A stretch of 64,000 nt of DNA from Palsa-504 sp963705835. Its GTDB lineage: Bacteria > Actinomycetota > Actinomycetes > Streptosporangiales > Streptosporangiaceae. Positions within the stretch are counted from its first letter, which is position 1. Every line of letters starts with the position of its first letter. Made by a program: the position numbers and the translations under genes. The notes below the pieces were generated by a model that was not told the DNA's origin, searched no databases, and worked only from the letters and a program-made list of their open reading frames with translations. Location of the stretch: assembly GCA_963705835.1 (NCBI GenBank), contig CAVPLC010000069.1:1-64000 (forward strand), read 5' to 3'. Shown here piece after piece: positions 50,903-60,525 of this stretch.

Positions 50903-53578
50903 TCAGATCAGCTCGAGCTGGCGGGCCCGGCGGACCGCCTCGTTGCGGTGCGCCGCCGCCAGCTTGCGGTAGATGTTCCGCAGGTGCGTCTTGACGGTGT
51001 TGACGGAGATGTACATCTCCTCGGCGACCTCGGCCGTGTTCAGCATGCCCGAGACGTGCACGAGCACCTCCCGCTCGCGCTCGGTGAGCGGCTCGATGAT
51101 CAGGGCCGACGGCTGGCCGACGGTGCCCAGGGGCGCCGGAAGCTGGTCCTGGCCCAGAGCCGGGGCGAGCAGGACCCGGTGGCTGTCGGCTAGTTCGGGG
51201 TCACGCCGGAGCACCGCGCCAAGCCAGCCACGCTCCAGCACCAACGGCAGCCTGAACTGCTCACATTCGGCCAACCGCAGGGCGGAAGCCAGCGACCGGC
51301 GACCGCGCCCGTCGTCGCCGCTGTCGTAGCCGAGCCGGGCGTCCACCAGCCACGCTTGCAGGCGTACCGGGTCCGGTGCCTCGCCGTCGGCCGCGAGGAC
51401 GGGAGCCAGGGCCCGTTGTGCGGCCTCGCCGTCTCCGGCGAGCGCCCAGGCACGGGCGCGCGTGACCGCCGCCTCCAGGGAGATGCCGGCCCGTTCGGCT
51501 GCGGTCAGCGCGGCCCGGATGTCGCCGGCCGCCGCGTATGCTCGCGACTCGACCAGGCTCAGCTGATGGTCCAGCCAGGCCGGAACGGACCAGCCGGACC
51601 GGGCCCGGGCGATGATCTGCGCGGCCACCGCGGGGCGTCCCTCGGCCAGGGCGCCGCTAGCGGCGACCAGGTAGGCCGCCGCCCCGATCAGTTTGTCCGG
51701 GCTGACGCCGAGGGCGGCGTCCGCCTGCTTGACACAGCTGCGGGCCTCGCGTAGCTCGTTGCGGGCCAGGTGCACCCAGGCCAGCGCGACCAGCGGGGCG
51801 GGGCCGGGGCCGGACGGCCGGTGCTCGCTCGCCATGGCGGCCGCTTGACCGGCCAGCTCTGCAGCGCGGCCGAGCCGGCCGCGCAACGCCTCCGCCAGCG
51901 CCAGCCGCCCGGTCAAGCTGGCCCGTCCGGTCTCCCGGCCGGAAGCGGCCTCGGCGGCCACCCCGGCTTCGAGGACGCGGGCGGCTTCGTCCAGACGGCC
52001 GGACCATAGCTCGACGGCGGCGCGGCCGGACAGCACCCGTCGCCCGACGTCCGGATGCCGGGCCAGCTTTCCGCCCGGAACCTTGCCGAGCATCAGCTCC
52101 GCGCGGCTGGCGGCCGCCGCCGCCGCCGACAGGTCCCCGGTGCGCAGGCAGACGCTCAGCCTGATCACCGCGGCGGTCAGACGGGCCGTGGCCTCCTCAT
52201 CGGCGGGAATACGCTCCAGCAGGCCGTCGGCAGCGTCCAGCGCGGTGGCACAGGATTCATGCTGCCCAGCGCAGAGCGCCATCGCAGCTGAAACCAGGTG
52301 GGGCTGCGGCCCGGTCCACGCCTCGCCGGGCGGCATGCTGGCGAACTCACCGGCCAGGCACTGGCCGTCCCGCGGCTCGATGATCTGGCCGATCGCCAGG
52401 TCATCGACGACCATGGCCGCGGCCAGCGGCCAGTCACCGACCGCTACCGCGTGCCGCACCCCGTCGGTGAGCATGCCGTTCCGCTCGTACCACCGGGCCG
52501 CCCGCTGATGCAAAGCGGCCACCCGGTCCGGATGCTCGTACCTGAGCCTCAGCCGGAGCATCTCGGCGAACAGCGTGTGGTAGCGGTACCACCCGGAGCC
52601 GATCGGCTGGACCAGCGCGTTGGTGCGCGCCAGCGTCGCCAGGATGCCCGCGGCCTGCTCGTCACCGGTCAGTTCGGCGGCGGCCTCCGCGCTGACGTGC
52701 TCCAGGATGCTCGTGCTCAGCAGAACCTCACGGACCTGGGGTGGCTGGACGTTGAGCACCTCGTCCACCAGATAGCAGGTCAGGGCGCTGTCCTCGGCCA
52801 TCAGCTCCTTGACGAACAGATCCGGGTCGGGATGAGTGCCCAGAGATATCGCGGCCAGGCGCAGGCCGGCCGCCCAGCCCTCGGTCCGCCGGTTCAGGCT
52901 CTCGAGCGCGTCCGCCGTCAGCAGGCCGCCGTGCTGGTCAAGCAGCAGGCCGGCCTCGTCGAGGCTGAACGCGAGATCGCTGGCCCGGATCTCGGCGAGC
53001 TGCCCGGCCAGCCGGTACCGGTGCAGCGGCAGCAGCGGATCCATCCGCGAGGCGACCAGCAGTCGTACGCCGGGCCCCACGTTCCGCAGCACGAACTCGA
53101 GCCCCTTCAGTACCCCGGGATCGGTCAGCAGGTGCAGGTCATCGAGGACCAGCGTGACCGGCGGGTCCTGGGCGGCCAGCACCGCCGTCAGCCGCAGCAG
53201 GAACCCGTCGTCTCCCGGCTGCCCCGCCGGGACGGGCCGCACCGCCTTCGGAATGACCACACCGGAGTGGCGCAGCGCCGCCACCACGTAGGACCAGAAC
53301 ACGCCGGGCCGGTTGTCGAACTCGTCCAGCCCGACCCAGGCCACCGCGCCGGGTTCGGCCGCCGCCCACAAGGCCAGGGCCATCGTCTTGCCCGCGCCGG
53401 GAGAGCCGGTAACGATCGTCAGCGGGCACCATCGCGCACCCTCGGCGATCAGCCTGGTGATCCGCGGGCGCGGTACCGCCCAGTCCGGCACGTTCGGTGC
53501 GGTGATCTTGGATGTCAGGATGGGGTTGCCGACGGACACCGCTGTCCGCCGACCACGTGTCGGTGTATGGGCGTCCAT
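50903..53578 (-). CDS. MalT-like LuxR-family transcriptional regulator (LuxR2)
   Basis: 891-aa STAND regulator with intact frame. Walker A GSPGAGKT lies at residues 58-65 and Walker B VTLVLDDLHLL near 140. The arginine-sensor-like LLVASRMDPLLPLHRYRLAGQLAEIRASDLAF resembles LuxR1 closely. A long TPR-like region precedes the C-terminal LuxR helix-turn-helix (LTEREREVLVHVSGMLNTAEVAEEMYISVNTVKTHLRNIYRKL). The C-termini of LuxR1 and LuxR2 end identically (RARQLELI), so they may read the same DNA site. It has no copy of the 17-bp motif upstream, as expected for a regulator outside its own regulon. Confidence 0.9.
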   Translation of the reverse strand: MDAHTPTRGRRTAVSVGNPILTSKITAPNVPDWAVPRPRITRLIAEGARWCPLTIVTGSPGAGKTMALALWAAAEPGAVAWVGLDEFDNRPGVFWSYVVAALRHSGVVIPKAVRPVPAGQPGDDGFLLRLTAVLAAQDPPVTLVLDDLHLLTDPGVLKGLEFVLRNVGPGVRLLVASRMDPLLPLHRYRLAGQLAEIRASDLAFSLDEAGLLLDQHGGLLTADALESLNRRTEGWAAGLRLAAISLGTHPDPDLFVKELMAEDSALTCYLVDEVLNVQPPQVREVLLSTSILEHVSAEAAAELTGDEQAAGILATLARTNALVQPIGSGWYRYHTLFAEMLRLRLRYEHPDRVAALHQRAARWYERNGMLTDGVRHAVAVGDWPLAAAMVVDDLAIGQIIEPRDGQCLAGEFASMPPGEAWTGPQPHLVSAAMALCAGQHESCATALDAADGLLERIPADEEATARLTAAVIRLSVCLRTGDLSAAAAAASRAELMLGKVPGGKLARHPDVGRRVLSGRAAVELWSGRLDEAARVLEAGVAAEAASGRETGRASLTGRLALAEALRGRLGRAAELAGQAAAMASEHRPSGPGPAPLVALAWVHLARNELREARSCVKQADAALGVSPDKLIGAAAYLVAASGALAEGRPAVAAQIIARARSGWSVPAWLDHQLSLVESRAYAAAGDIRAALTAAERAGISLEAAVTRARAWALAGDGEAAQRALAPVLAADGEAPDPVRLQAWLVDARLGYDSGDDGRGRRSLASALRLAECEQFRLPLVLERGWLGAVLRRDPELADSHRVLLAPALGQDQLPAPLGTVGQPSALIIEPLTEREREVLVHVSGMLNTAEVAEEMYISVNTVKTHLRNIYRKLAAAHRNEAVRRARQLELI

Positions 53579-53691
53579 CGATACCTTCCGGCCATGACGG
53601 GGGCGCTCTACCTCCCAAAACCAGACAACGCCTACGGTTCAGGACGCGCATCATGCGATCGGCATGAAAGTGGACTAGAAAGTTGCGGCGG

Positions 53692-55957
53692 CTATCCCTC
53701 GAGGAGGCCGAGCTCCCTGGATCTCGTGACCGCCTGGTGGCGGGAGGAGGCGCCGAGCTTGCGGTAGATCGACATCGCCTGGGACTTGACCGTATGCGGC
53801 GAAAGGGACATCTCGGCGCCGATCTCCGGGAACGACAGGTGGGTGGCCAACATGGGCAGCACCCGCAGCTCGGCGGCGGTCAGGGACGACGCCCCGGGGG
53901 CACTCGGGGCACGCTCGGCCGACAGCCCGGCCCGCAGCGCCCGGGCCTCGCCGACCAGGGTTCCCAGGTCGGGCCGGCGCTTGAGGATCTCGTCGATCTC
54001 CCGCATCAGCGTCCTGGCCCCGGCCATGTCGGCGAGGGCCAGGTGCACGCGGATGAGCTCGATCCTGGCCTGGACGGCCAGGTGGGGATACGCGTAGGTG
54101 ACCAGCGGCCGCAGCCGCTGAGCATTGACCAGCTCCCGCTGCGCCGCCGCGACGTCTCCCCGGTGCAAGGCGACGCGAGCTTGCACCACGCAGACCAGCG
54201 TTTCCTGGATGCCAGCCCGCCGCACAACGGCGCGTGCCTGGCGGGCGAAGGCCTCGGCCGAGCTCCAGTCACCCCGTGCCATGGCCAGGAGCGACCGCTC
54301 GCACCAGATGTCCGCGAGAACATCTGGTGCGCCGACATCCTGTCCTGCGGTGTTGGTCTCCTCGAGGACCGCGTCGGCGCCTTGCGGGTCGCCGGAAAGG
54401 ACCAGCGCGAGGCCCCGGCAGAGCCCGGCTAGGGGAGCCACGATGCCAACCACCGCGAACCGCCGCACGGCCTCGTCGGCGTCCGCGCGCATCTCCTTCA
54501 CCCCCTGCCGGCACAAGATGGCCCGGAGCGCGGCCGCCCACGCCCAGGCGGCAGGGTCATCGGCCGGGTTTCCGTCCCGGTATTCCCAGCGGTCGACCAC
54601 ATCGGCCCATCGCTCGGCGTCGGCCGGCCGCCCCATCTGCGCGGCGAGAAGCGAGGCCCACACGGCGACCATCGGGTGTTCCTCGATCCCGTCCCGGCCC
54701 TCCAGCCACTCCAGCCACCGCTGCACGGTGGTCACCCGGGCCTGCTCGGAAAGCCGACAACGCGATCTTGCCGACGAGCCGGGCCACCGTGTCGACGTCG
54801 CCGGCGGCGATGGAGTACTCCAGCGCTTCCTCGGGCCGACCGTGGTCCAGGCACCAGGCGGCCGCGCGACGCCTGAGCACCGTCATCAGGCCGGGCTCGA
54901 GCCGTTCCAGTTCGCCCAGCAGCATGTCGCGGAACAGGTGGTGGTAGCGGTACCACACTCCGCGCCGGTCCAGCGGCACCAGCAGCAGGTTCGACCCGGC
55001 CAGTTCCGCCAGTACCGCCGCCGACCGCGGCTCGGCCAGCACCGCCTCGCACAGCGACCCGCACATCCGGTCCAGCACCGCGGTCCGGGTCAGGAACACC
55101 CGGTGCCGCGCCGAGATCCGGGCCAGGAACTCCGACTCCATGTACTGGCTCACCAGCCGGTCATCCCCGCCGAACGAGACGGCCGCCGTCTCCACCGGGC
55201 CGCCTTCCTTCAGGTACAGCGCGGCCAGGTACAGCCCGGCCGGCCAGCCCTCGGTCCGCCGGTGCAGCTCGGCCACCTCATCCTCGTCCAGCGCCAGGCC
55301 GGCGACGCGCAGCAGCGCCGTGGCCTCCTGGCGGGTCAGCGCCAGGTCGTCGGCGCCGATCTCGAGGAGCCGGCCCTCGGCGCGCAGCCGCGCGATTCGT
55401 AGCGGCGGATCGCCCCAGCCCGCCAGCACCAGCCGCGACCCGGCCGGCACGTGATCGGCCAGTACCGACAGCGCATCCCGGCACCTGGCGTCGTGCAGCA
55501 GGTGCACGTCATCGAGCACCAGCACCACCGGGGTGGTCATCGACCACAACGCGGCCCCCAGCCGCGGCACCACCGATCCGGGCACCGAACTGACCGGCGA
55601 GGCGAGCGCCTCGAACACCCGCTCGCCGACCGGCTGCACCGCATCCAGCGCCTCGGCCACGTAGCTGAGCAGGACCTTCGGATCGTTGTCCTGCTCGTCC
55701 AGCGACACCCAGGCGAAGGCCTGGCGGTCGCGCGCGGCCCACTGCGCCAGCAGCGTGGTCTTCCCGTAGCCAGGCGGCGCGACCAGCGAGACGATCGGAC
55801 GGAGATCCTCTCGCGCCAGCCGGCCGATCAGCGACGACCGGTAGATCGTCCCGGGGCGCACCACGGGCCGCCGGAGCTTCGACGCCATAAGGTCGAACCC
55901 CGGTCCGCCCGTGCGCTGCGTCCAGCCGGGCCGCTCGCGCGCGTCGCTGTCCCTCAT
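53692..55957 (-). CDS. MalT-like LuxR-family transcriptional regulator (LuxR3, one frameshift)
   Basis: About 755 aa when joined. Walker A APPGYGKTT (60-68), Walker B VVLVLDDVHLL, the sensor LVLAGWGDPPLRIARLRAEGRLLEIGADDLAL, RTEGWPAGLYLAALYL, then a TPR-like array. A C-terminal LuxR helix-turn-helix follows (LTAAELRVLPMLATHLSFPEIGAEMSLSPHTVKSQAMSIYRKL). One extra base in the CCCGGG run at 54735-54740 splits it; both halves are otherwise intact. It belongs to a different subgroup from LuxR1/LuxR2 (helix-turn-helix ending SRELGLLEG). A deleted relative lies just upstream. Confidence 0.85.
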
Positions 55958-56149
55958 GCCTCAACCGCATCTCTCCGCACGGTCCGCCGCCGTTCCATGC
56001 TCTTGCGTACCGCTTATCACGTCAAGAGAAAATGTCCGGAGGCAAGCAGCGATTGCCAGGTGCGAAGGCGATCAGGATCCTGTTTACGATGGACGCGAAC
56101 GGCCCTCCCCGGGTCACTCGCCCGGCTGTCCCACCGCCGGACCCCGGTC

Positions 56150-56424
56150 GTCTGTCACCGGTCGATGAGGCCAGGTCGCGTGACCGGGTGACGGCCTGGT
56201 TGCGTGAGGAGGCACCCAGCTTGCGGTAGCATCGAGTATGCCTCCGACTTGATGGTGTTGGGTGACAGGAACATTTCCGTGGCGATCTCGGAAAACGACA
56301 GGTGGGTGGACAGCAGCGACCGCGTGACCGTTCCCGGCCGCAGCAGGGGACGGCGGACTTTCGAGGTGACCAGCCCGAGCACCAGCCCGTCGGCGCCATG
56401 TGATCGACCAGCCTGCCCATGCAC
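56150..56424 (-). pseudogene. Internally deleted MalT-like regulator remnant
   Basis: A short frame joins the N-terminal segment of a LuxR3-type protein (VTSKVRRPLLRPGTVTRS; LuxR3 has MASKLRRPVVRPGTIYRS) directly to its C-terminal helix-turn-helix (THLSFSEIATEMFLSPNTIKSEAYS). A frame change then reveals YRKLGASSRNQAVTRSRDL. About 2 kb of ATPase and TPR sequence is missing, with the join near 56320. This is a real deletion scar from a tandem duplicate of LuxR3, not a base-call artefact, although the last shift may be one. Confidence 0.7.
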
Positions 56425-56563
56425 GTCGTTCTCGCCCTTGCTCCACCGCTGCCCAGAAAGAGATCTGACGCTCTATGCTCGTCCGAGCCTCCCACCTGGT
56501 CAAGCCCTGCACGAGCCGCCGGATCCGGTACGACGGCTGAGCTCGGTGCCTCTTTACTGGCGT

Positions 56564-58919
56564 TTACTGGCGGGCCATGGCCATGCGCATCTCGCTGTCG
56601 GTGTCGGTGATGAGGTCGCCGGACAGGTCGACGGTGACGGTGTGGAGCGTGCCGGTGAAGGGGAACGGGGCCTGGTAGTCGGTGGTGATCGGCGGAGCCC
56701 GGGTTGGCGCCGCAGGTGAGCCCGCCGGGGTTGAAGGCGACGGGCGTGGTGACCGGGAACTCGTTCTGGGCGATGAGCTGGCCGTCGACGTACAGCTGCG
56801 CCCGGCCCGGGGCGCCCTTGCCCTGGGCGAGGTCGGGCTTGCCGGTGGGCTCGAACTCGAACCGCAGCTGATGCCTGCCGGCAGGGAGCGGGTCCGGCGC
56901 GGACACCTGGTAGGTCGCGCGGCCGACGTAGTTGTGGGCGTAGCGCAGCCTGCCGTCCTTGACGTAGAACGACCAGCCGCCGGCGTTGCTGCCCTGGCAG
57001 AGCAGGACGCCCTCGGCCCCGCCCGCCGGGATCTCCGCGTCGGCGGTGATGCTGTGCGGCCGGTTGAGCACCCGCGGGCCGACCCAGAACGGCATCGTCT
57101 GGGTGCCGGGCCGGTAGACGTACTGGGTCCGCGGCTCGGCGACCTGCGGGCGCTCGGTCATCAGCCGCTGCACGGCGCTGCCGTCGATCGGGAACACGTT
57201 GTACTTGCCGGCTTCGGTGTACCACATCGCGATCAGCTCGATGAGCTTGTCCCGGTGCTGGTCGGCCAGGTTGTGGTTCTCGGCCGGGTCCTCGGCGATG
57301 TGGTACAGCTCCCAGTGGTGGGCGTCCAGGTCGGTCAGCGTCTCGCGCGGTGATCGGCGCGCCGAACGGCTTGCCGGCCTCGGTGAACGAGGGGCCGGGC
57401 CACGGGCACACCGCCCGCCACCCGTCGTGGTCGATGGCGCGGTGGCCGAACATCTCGAAGTACTGGGTGCGGTGCCGGGTCGGGCGCGGCCGGGTCGTCG
57501 AAGGTGTGGGCGAAGCTGACGCCGTGGATCGGCGACTGGGTCACGCCCCGGACCGCGGCGGGCGGCTGGAGGCCGAGCGCGTCCAGGACGGTGGGGACCA
57601 TGTCGATGATGTGCGCGTACTGGGTGCGTATCTCGCCGCGCGCCCGGATCCCGGCCGGCCAGTGCACCAGGAACGGGTCGGCGGTGCCGCCGCGGTAGGT
57701 TTCCCGCTTCCACCGGCGGAACGGGGTGTTGCCCGCCCAGGTCCACCCCCACGGGTAGTGGTTGAACGTGGCGGGGCCGCCCAGCTCATCGATCTTGGCC
57801 AGGCTTTCCTCCAGGCTCTCCGGCGCGTTGTTGAAGAACTGCAGCTCGTTGGTGGTCCCGGCCGGGCCGCCCTCGGCGCTGGCGCCGTTGTCGGACACCA
57901 CCATGATCAGCGTGTTGTCGAACTCGCCGGTCTCCTTCAGGAAGTCGAGCAGGCGGCCGATGTGATGGTCGGTGTGGGACAGGAACCCGGCGTACACCTC
58001 CATCATCCGCGCCGCCAGCCGCCGCGCCTCCGGCGGCAGCGAGTCCCAGTCCGGGACGTCCGGGTCGTGCCGGGACAGCTCCGCATCGGCGCGGCATCAC
58101 GCCCGAGCTCCTTCTGCCGGGCCAGCACCCGCTCCCGGTAGGCGTCCCAGCCGTCGTCGAACTGGCCGGCGTACCGGTCGGCCCACTCCTTGGCCACGTG
58201 ATGCGGGGCGTGCGTCGCGCCGGTGCAGAAGTGCAGGTAGAACGGCTTGTGCGGGGCGACCTGCTTGGCGTCGGCGATGAACTCGATCGCCTTGTCGACC
58301 AGGTCCTCGGTCAGGTGGTAGCCCTGCTCGGGGGTGCGCGGCGGCTCGACCTGGTGGTTGTCGTAGACCAGGTCCGGGTCCACTGGCTGGTGTCACCGCC
58401 CAGGAACCCGTAGAACCGCTCGAAGCCGCGGCCCAGCGGCCAGCGGTCGAACGGCCCGGCGCCGGACTCGAACTCCGAGGGCAGCAGGTGGTACTTGCCG
58501 ACCATGTAGGTGCTGTAGCCGTGGGCCAGCAGCATCTCCGACAGGAACCCGTTCTCGAACGGGATCTGGCCGTTGTAGCCCGGGTAGCCGGTGGCGAGCT
58601 CGTTGATCGCCGCCGTCGCGTTCGCGTGGTGGTTGCGCCCGGTGATGATGCACGACCGCGACGGCGAGCACAGCGCCGTGGTGTGCATGTTGGTGTACAG
58701 CAGCCCGCCGGCGGCCAGCGCGTCGAGGTTCGGCGTCGCGATCGGGCTGCCGTAACAGCCCAGCTGCCCGTACCCGGTGTCGTCCAGCACGATGAACAGC
58801 ACGTTCGGCGAGCCTGCCGCCGCGCGCAGCGGCCGCGGCCACGCCGGGCTCGACTCCTCCGTCGTCCGGCCGATCACCCCGGGAAACGTCGTCCCCGGCT
58901 CGTACTCGGTCAGCGCCAT
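56564..58919 (-). pseudogene. Type I sulfatase (arylsulfatase-like), five or more frameshifts
   Basis: Formylglycine-dependent sulfatase of about 780 aa if joined. The N-terminal part has NVLFIVLDDTGYGQLGCYG (metal-binding Asp pair) and the modification site CSPSRS with Cys84. GKYHLLPSEFE, HFCTGATHAPHHVAKEWADRY and TLIMVVSDNGASAEGG follow in later frames. The C-terminal beta-rich domain ends at the TAA at 56564. Breaks lie near 58385, 58087, 57480, 57348 and 56702. Every catalytic motif survives, so the gene may be intact in the organism. Cys84 would be converted by the FGE at 10.2 kb. No signal peptide is visible. Confidence 0.75.
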
Positions 58920-58991
58920 CGCCAGTCCTCCATCACTCGGCCAGCCGCTACCTGCCGCAGCCAGTAATAACCGGCGACGTATGGTCCGCCA

Positions 58992-59008
58992 TCACCCGTC
59001 ACAGGTGA
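58992..59008. promoter_or_regulatory. Operator-like inverted repeat, site 21
   Basis: TCACCC-GTCAC-AGGTGA, one mismatch, 72 bp before the sulfatase gene and overlapping the stop of the glutamate decarboxylase gene. Confidence 0.6.
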
Positions 59009-60399
59009 CTGAACCCGCCCGATTCCTCCTTGGTCAGCGGCACCGCGACCGGGTGCCTGCCGAAGTGCGCCACGGCGTCGCGGAAGTCGTCGAGCAGCAG
59101 GGACGCCATGTCGCGGCTGACGCCCAGGCGGACCAGGATGCGCTGGACGGGGATGTCCGACGCCGTCCCGGTGAGGGTGTAGGCGGGTACCTGCCAGCCG
59201 CGGGCGCGCAGCCGGTCGGCCAGGTCGAACAGCGTGTACCCGGGGTCCTCGCCCTCGCGGATCCGCCAGGTGACGGTCGGGATGCCGGTAGCCGGGTTGC
59301 TGTCGCACAGTAGCTCGAACGGGCCGAGCTTGACGATCTCGGCCGCCAGGTACTGCCCGATCTCGTAGGACGCCTGGTGGATGCGCCGGTAGCCGTCATA
59401 ACCGAGCCGCAGGAAGTTGTAGTAGCTGGCGATGATCTGCCCGGCCGGCCGGGAGAAGTTGATCTGGAACACCGGCATGTCGCCGCCGAGGTAGTTGACG
59501 TGGAAGATGAGGTCATCGGGGAGCTCGCTGGCGTCCCGCCAGACGACCCAGCCGACACCCAGCGGAGCCAGCCCGAACTTGTGCCCCGAGGCGCTGATCG
59601 ACTTGACCCGGGGCAGCCGGAAGTCGAACGCGACGTCGGGGGCGCAGAACGGGGCGAGGAAACCGCCGCTGGCCGCGTCCACGTGAAGGTCGATGTCGAG
59701 CCCGGTATCGGCCTGCAGCTGGTCGAGGGCGCGGGACATGGCTTCCACCGGCTCGTAGGCGCCGGTGTAGGTGACGCCGAGGGTCGGCACCACCATGATC
59801 GTGTTCTCGTCGACCCGCTCCAGCATCGAGGCCGGATCCATCATGTAGCGGCCATGTGACATCGGGACCTCGCGCATCTCGATGTCCCAGTAGCGGGCGA
59901 ACTTGTGCCAGACCACCTGCACCGGACCGCACACCATGTTCGGGTGGTCCGCGGGCTGGCCGGCGGCCCGCCGCCGGGCCCGCCACCGCCACTTGGCCGC
60001 CAGCCCGGCCAGCATGCAGGCCTCCGATGAGCCGATGGCCGAGGCGCCCACGGTGTTGGCGGAGTCGGGCGCGTTCCACAGGTCGGCCATCATGTGCACG
60101 CACCGCCGCTCGATCTCGGCGGTCTGCGGGTACTCGTCCCGGTCGATCATGTTCTTGTTGACCGCCAGCGCCATCAGGGCCAGCGCCTCCGGTTCCTCCC
60201 ACGTCTGGCAGAACGTGGCCAGGTTCTGGCGGGAATTGCCGTCGAGGATCAGCTCGTCCGACACCAGCTGGAACGCTTCCCTGGCGAGCGTCTCGTCCCG
60301 GGGGAACCGGTACTTCGGGACCGGCCTGGTCAGGTCGCGCCCGGCGAACACGCAGTCTTCGAGGCGCTCGCTGACAATGTCCCGCTCGTGCAATGGCAT
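58999..60399 (-). CDS. gadB: Glutamate decarboxylase
   Basis: PLP-dependent group II decarboxylase of 466 aa converting L-glutamate to GABA while consuming a proton. The PLP Lys is K274 in SISASGHKFGL. Other family landmarks are ASAIGSSEACMLAGLAAKWRW, LHVDAASGGFLAPF, PVFQINFSRPAGQIIASYYNFLRLGYDGY and the C-terminal tail GFSHL. In enteric bacteria the enzyme drives acid resistance with a glutamate/GABA antiporter; no GadC gene is visible here. An operator-like repeat lies 62 bp upstream, shared with the divergent flippase-like gene. Confidence 0.93.
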   Translation of the reverse strand: MPLHERDIVSERLEDCVFAGRDLTRPVPKYRFPRDETLAREAFQLVSDELILDGNSRQNLATFCQTWEEPEALALMALAVNKNMIDRDEYPQTAEIERRCVHMMADLWNAPDSANTVGASAIGSSEACMLAGLAAKWRWRARRRAAGQPADHPNMVCGPVQVVWHKFARYWDIEMREVPMSHGRYMMDPASMLERVDENTIMVVPTLGVTYTGAYEPVEAMSRALDQLQADTGLDIDLHVDAASGGFLAPFCAPDVAFDFRLPRVKSISASGHKFGLAPLGVGWVVWRDASELPDDLIFHVNYLGGDMPVFQINFSRPAGQIIASYYNFLRLGYDGYRRIHQASYEIGQYLAAEIVKLGPFELLCDSNPATGIPTVTWRIREGEDPGYTLFDLADRLRARGWQVPAYTLTGTASDIPVQRILVRLGVSRDMASLLLDDFRDAVAHFGRHPVAVPLTKEESGGFSHL

Positions 60400-60461
60400 G
60401 GCTCACATCTCCCCTGGTCAAGGCTAGGTTTCGATCCTCGGCGGCAGGCCAGGCGGCGTCA

Positions 60462-60478
60462 TCACCCACCACGGATGA
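60462..60478. promoter_or_regulatory. Operator-like inverted repeat, site 22
   Basis: TCACCC-ACCAC-GGATGA, one mismatch, between the divergent glutamate decarboxylase (62 bp) and flippase-like (47 bp) genes. Confidence 0.65.
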
Positions 60479-60525
60479 TTGCGGCCGGGGCACGTTGGGC
60501 TTTCATCATTCCCAGGAGGAACCCG

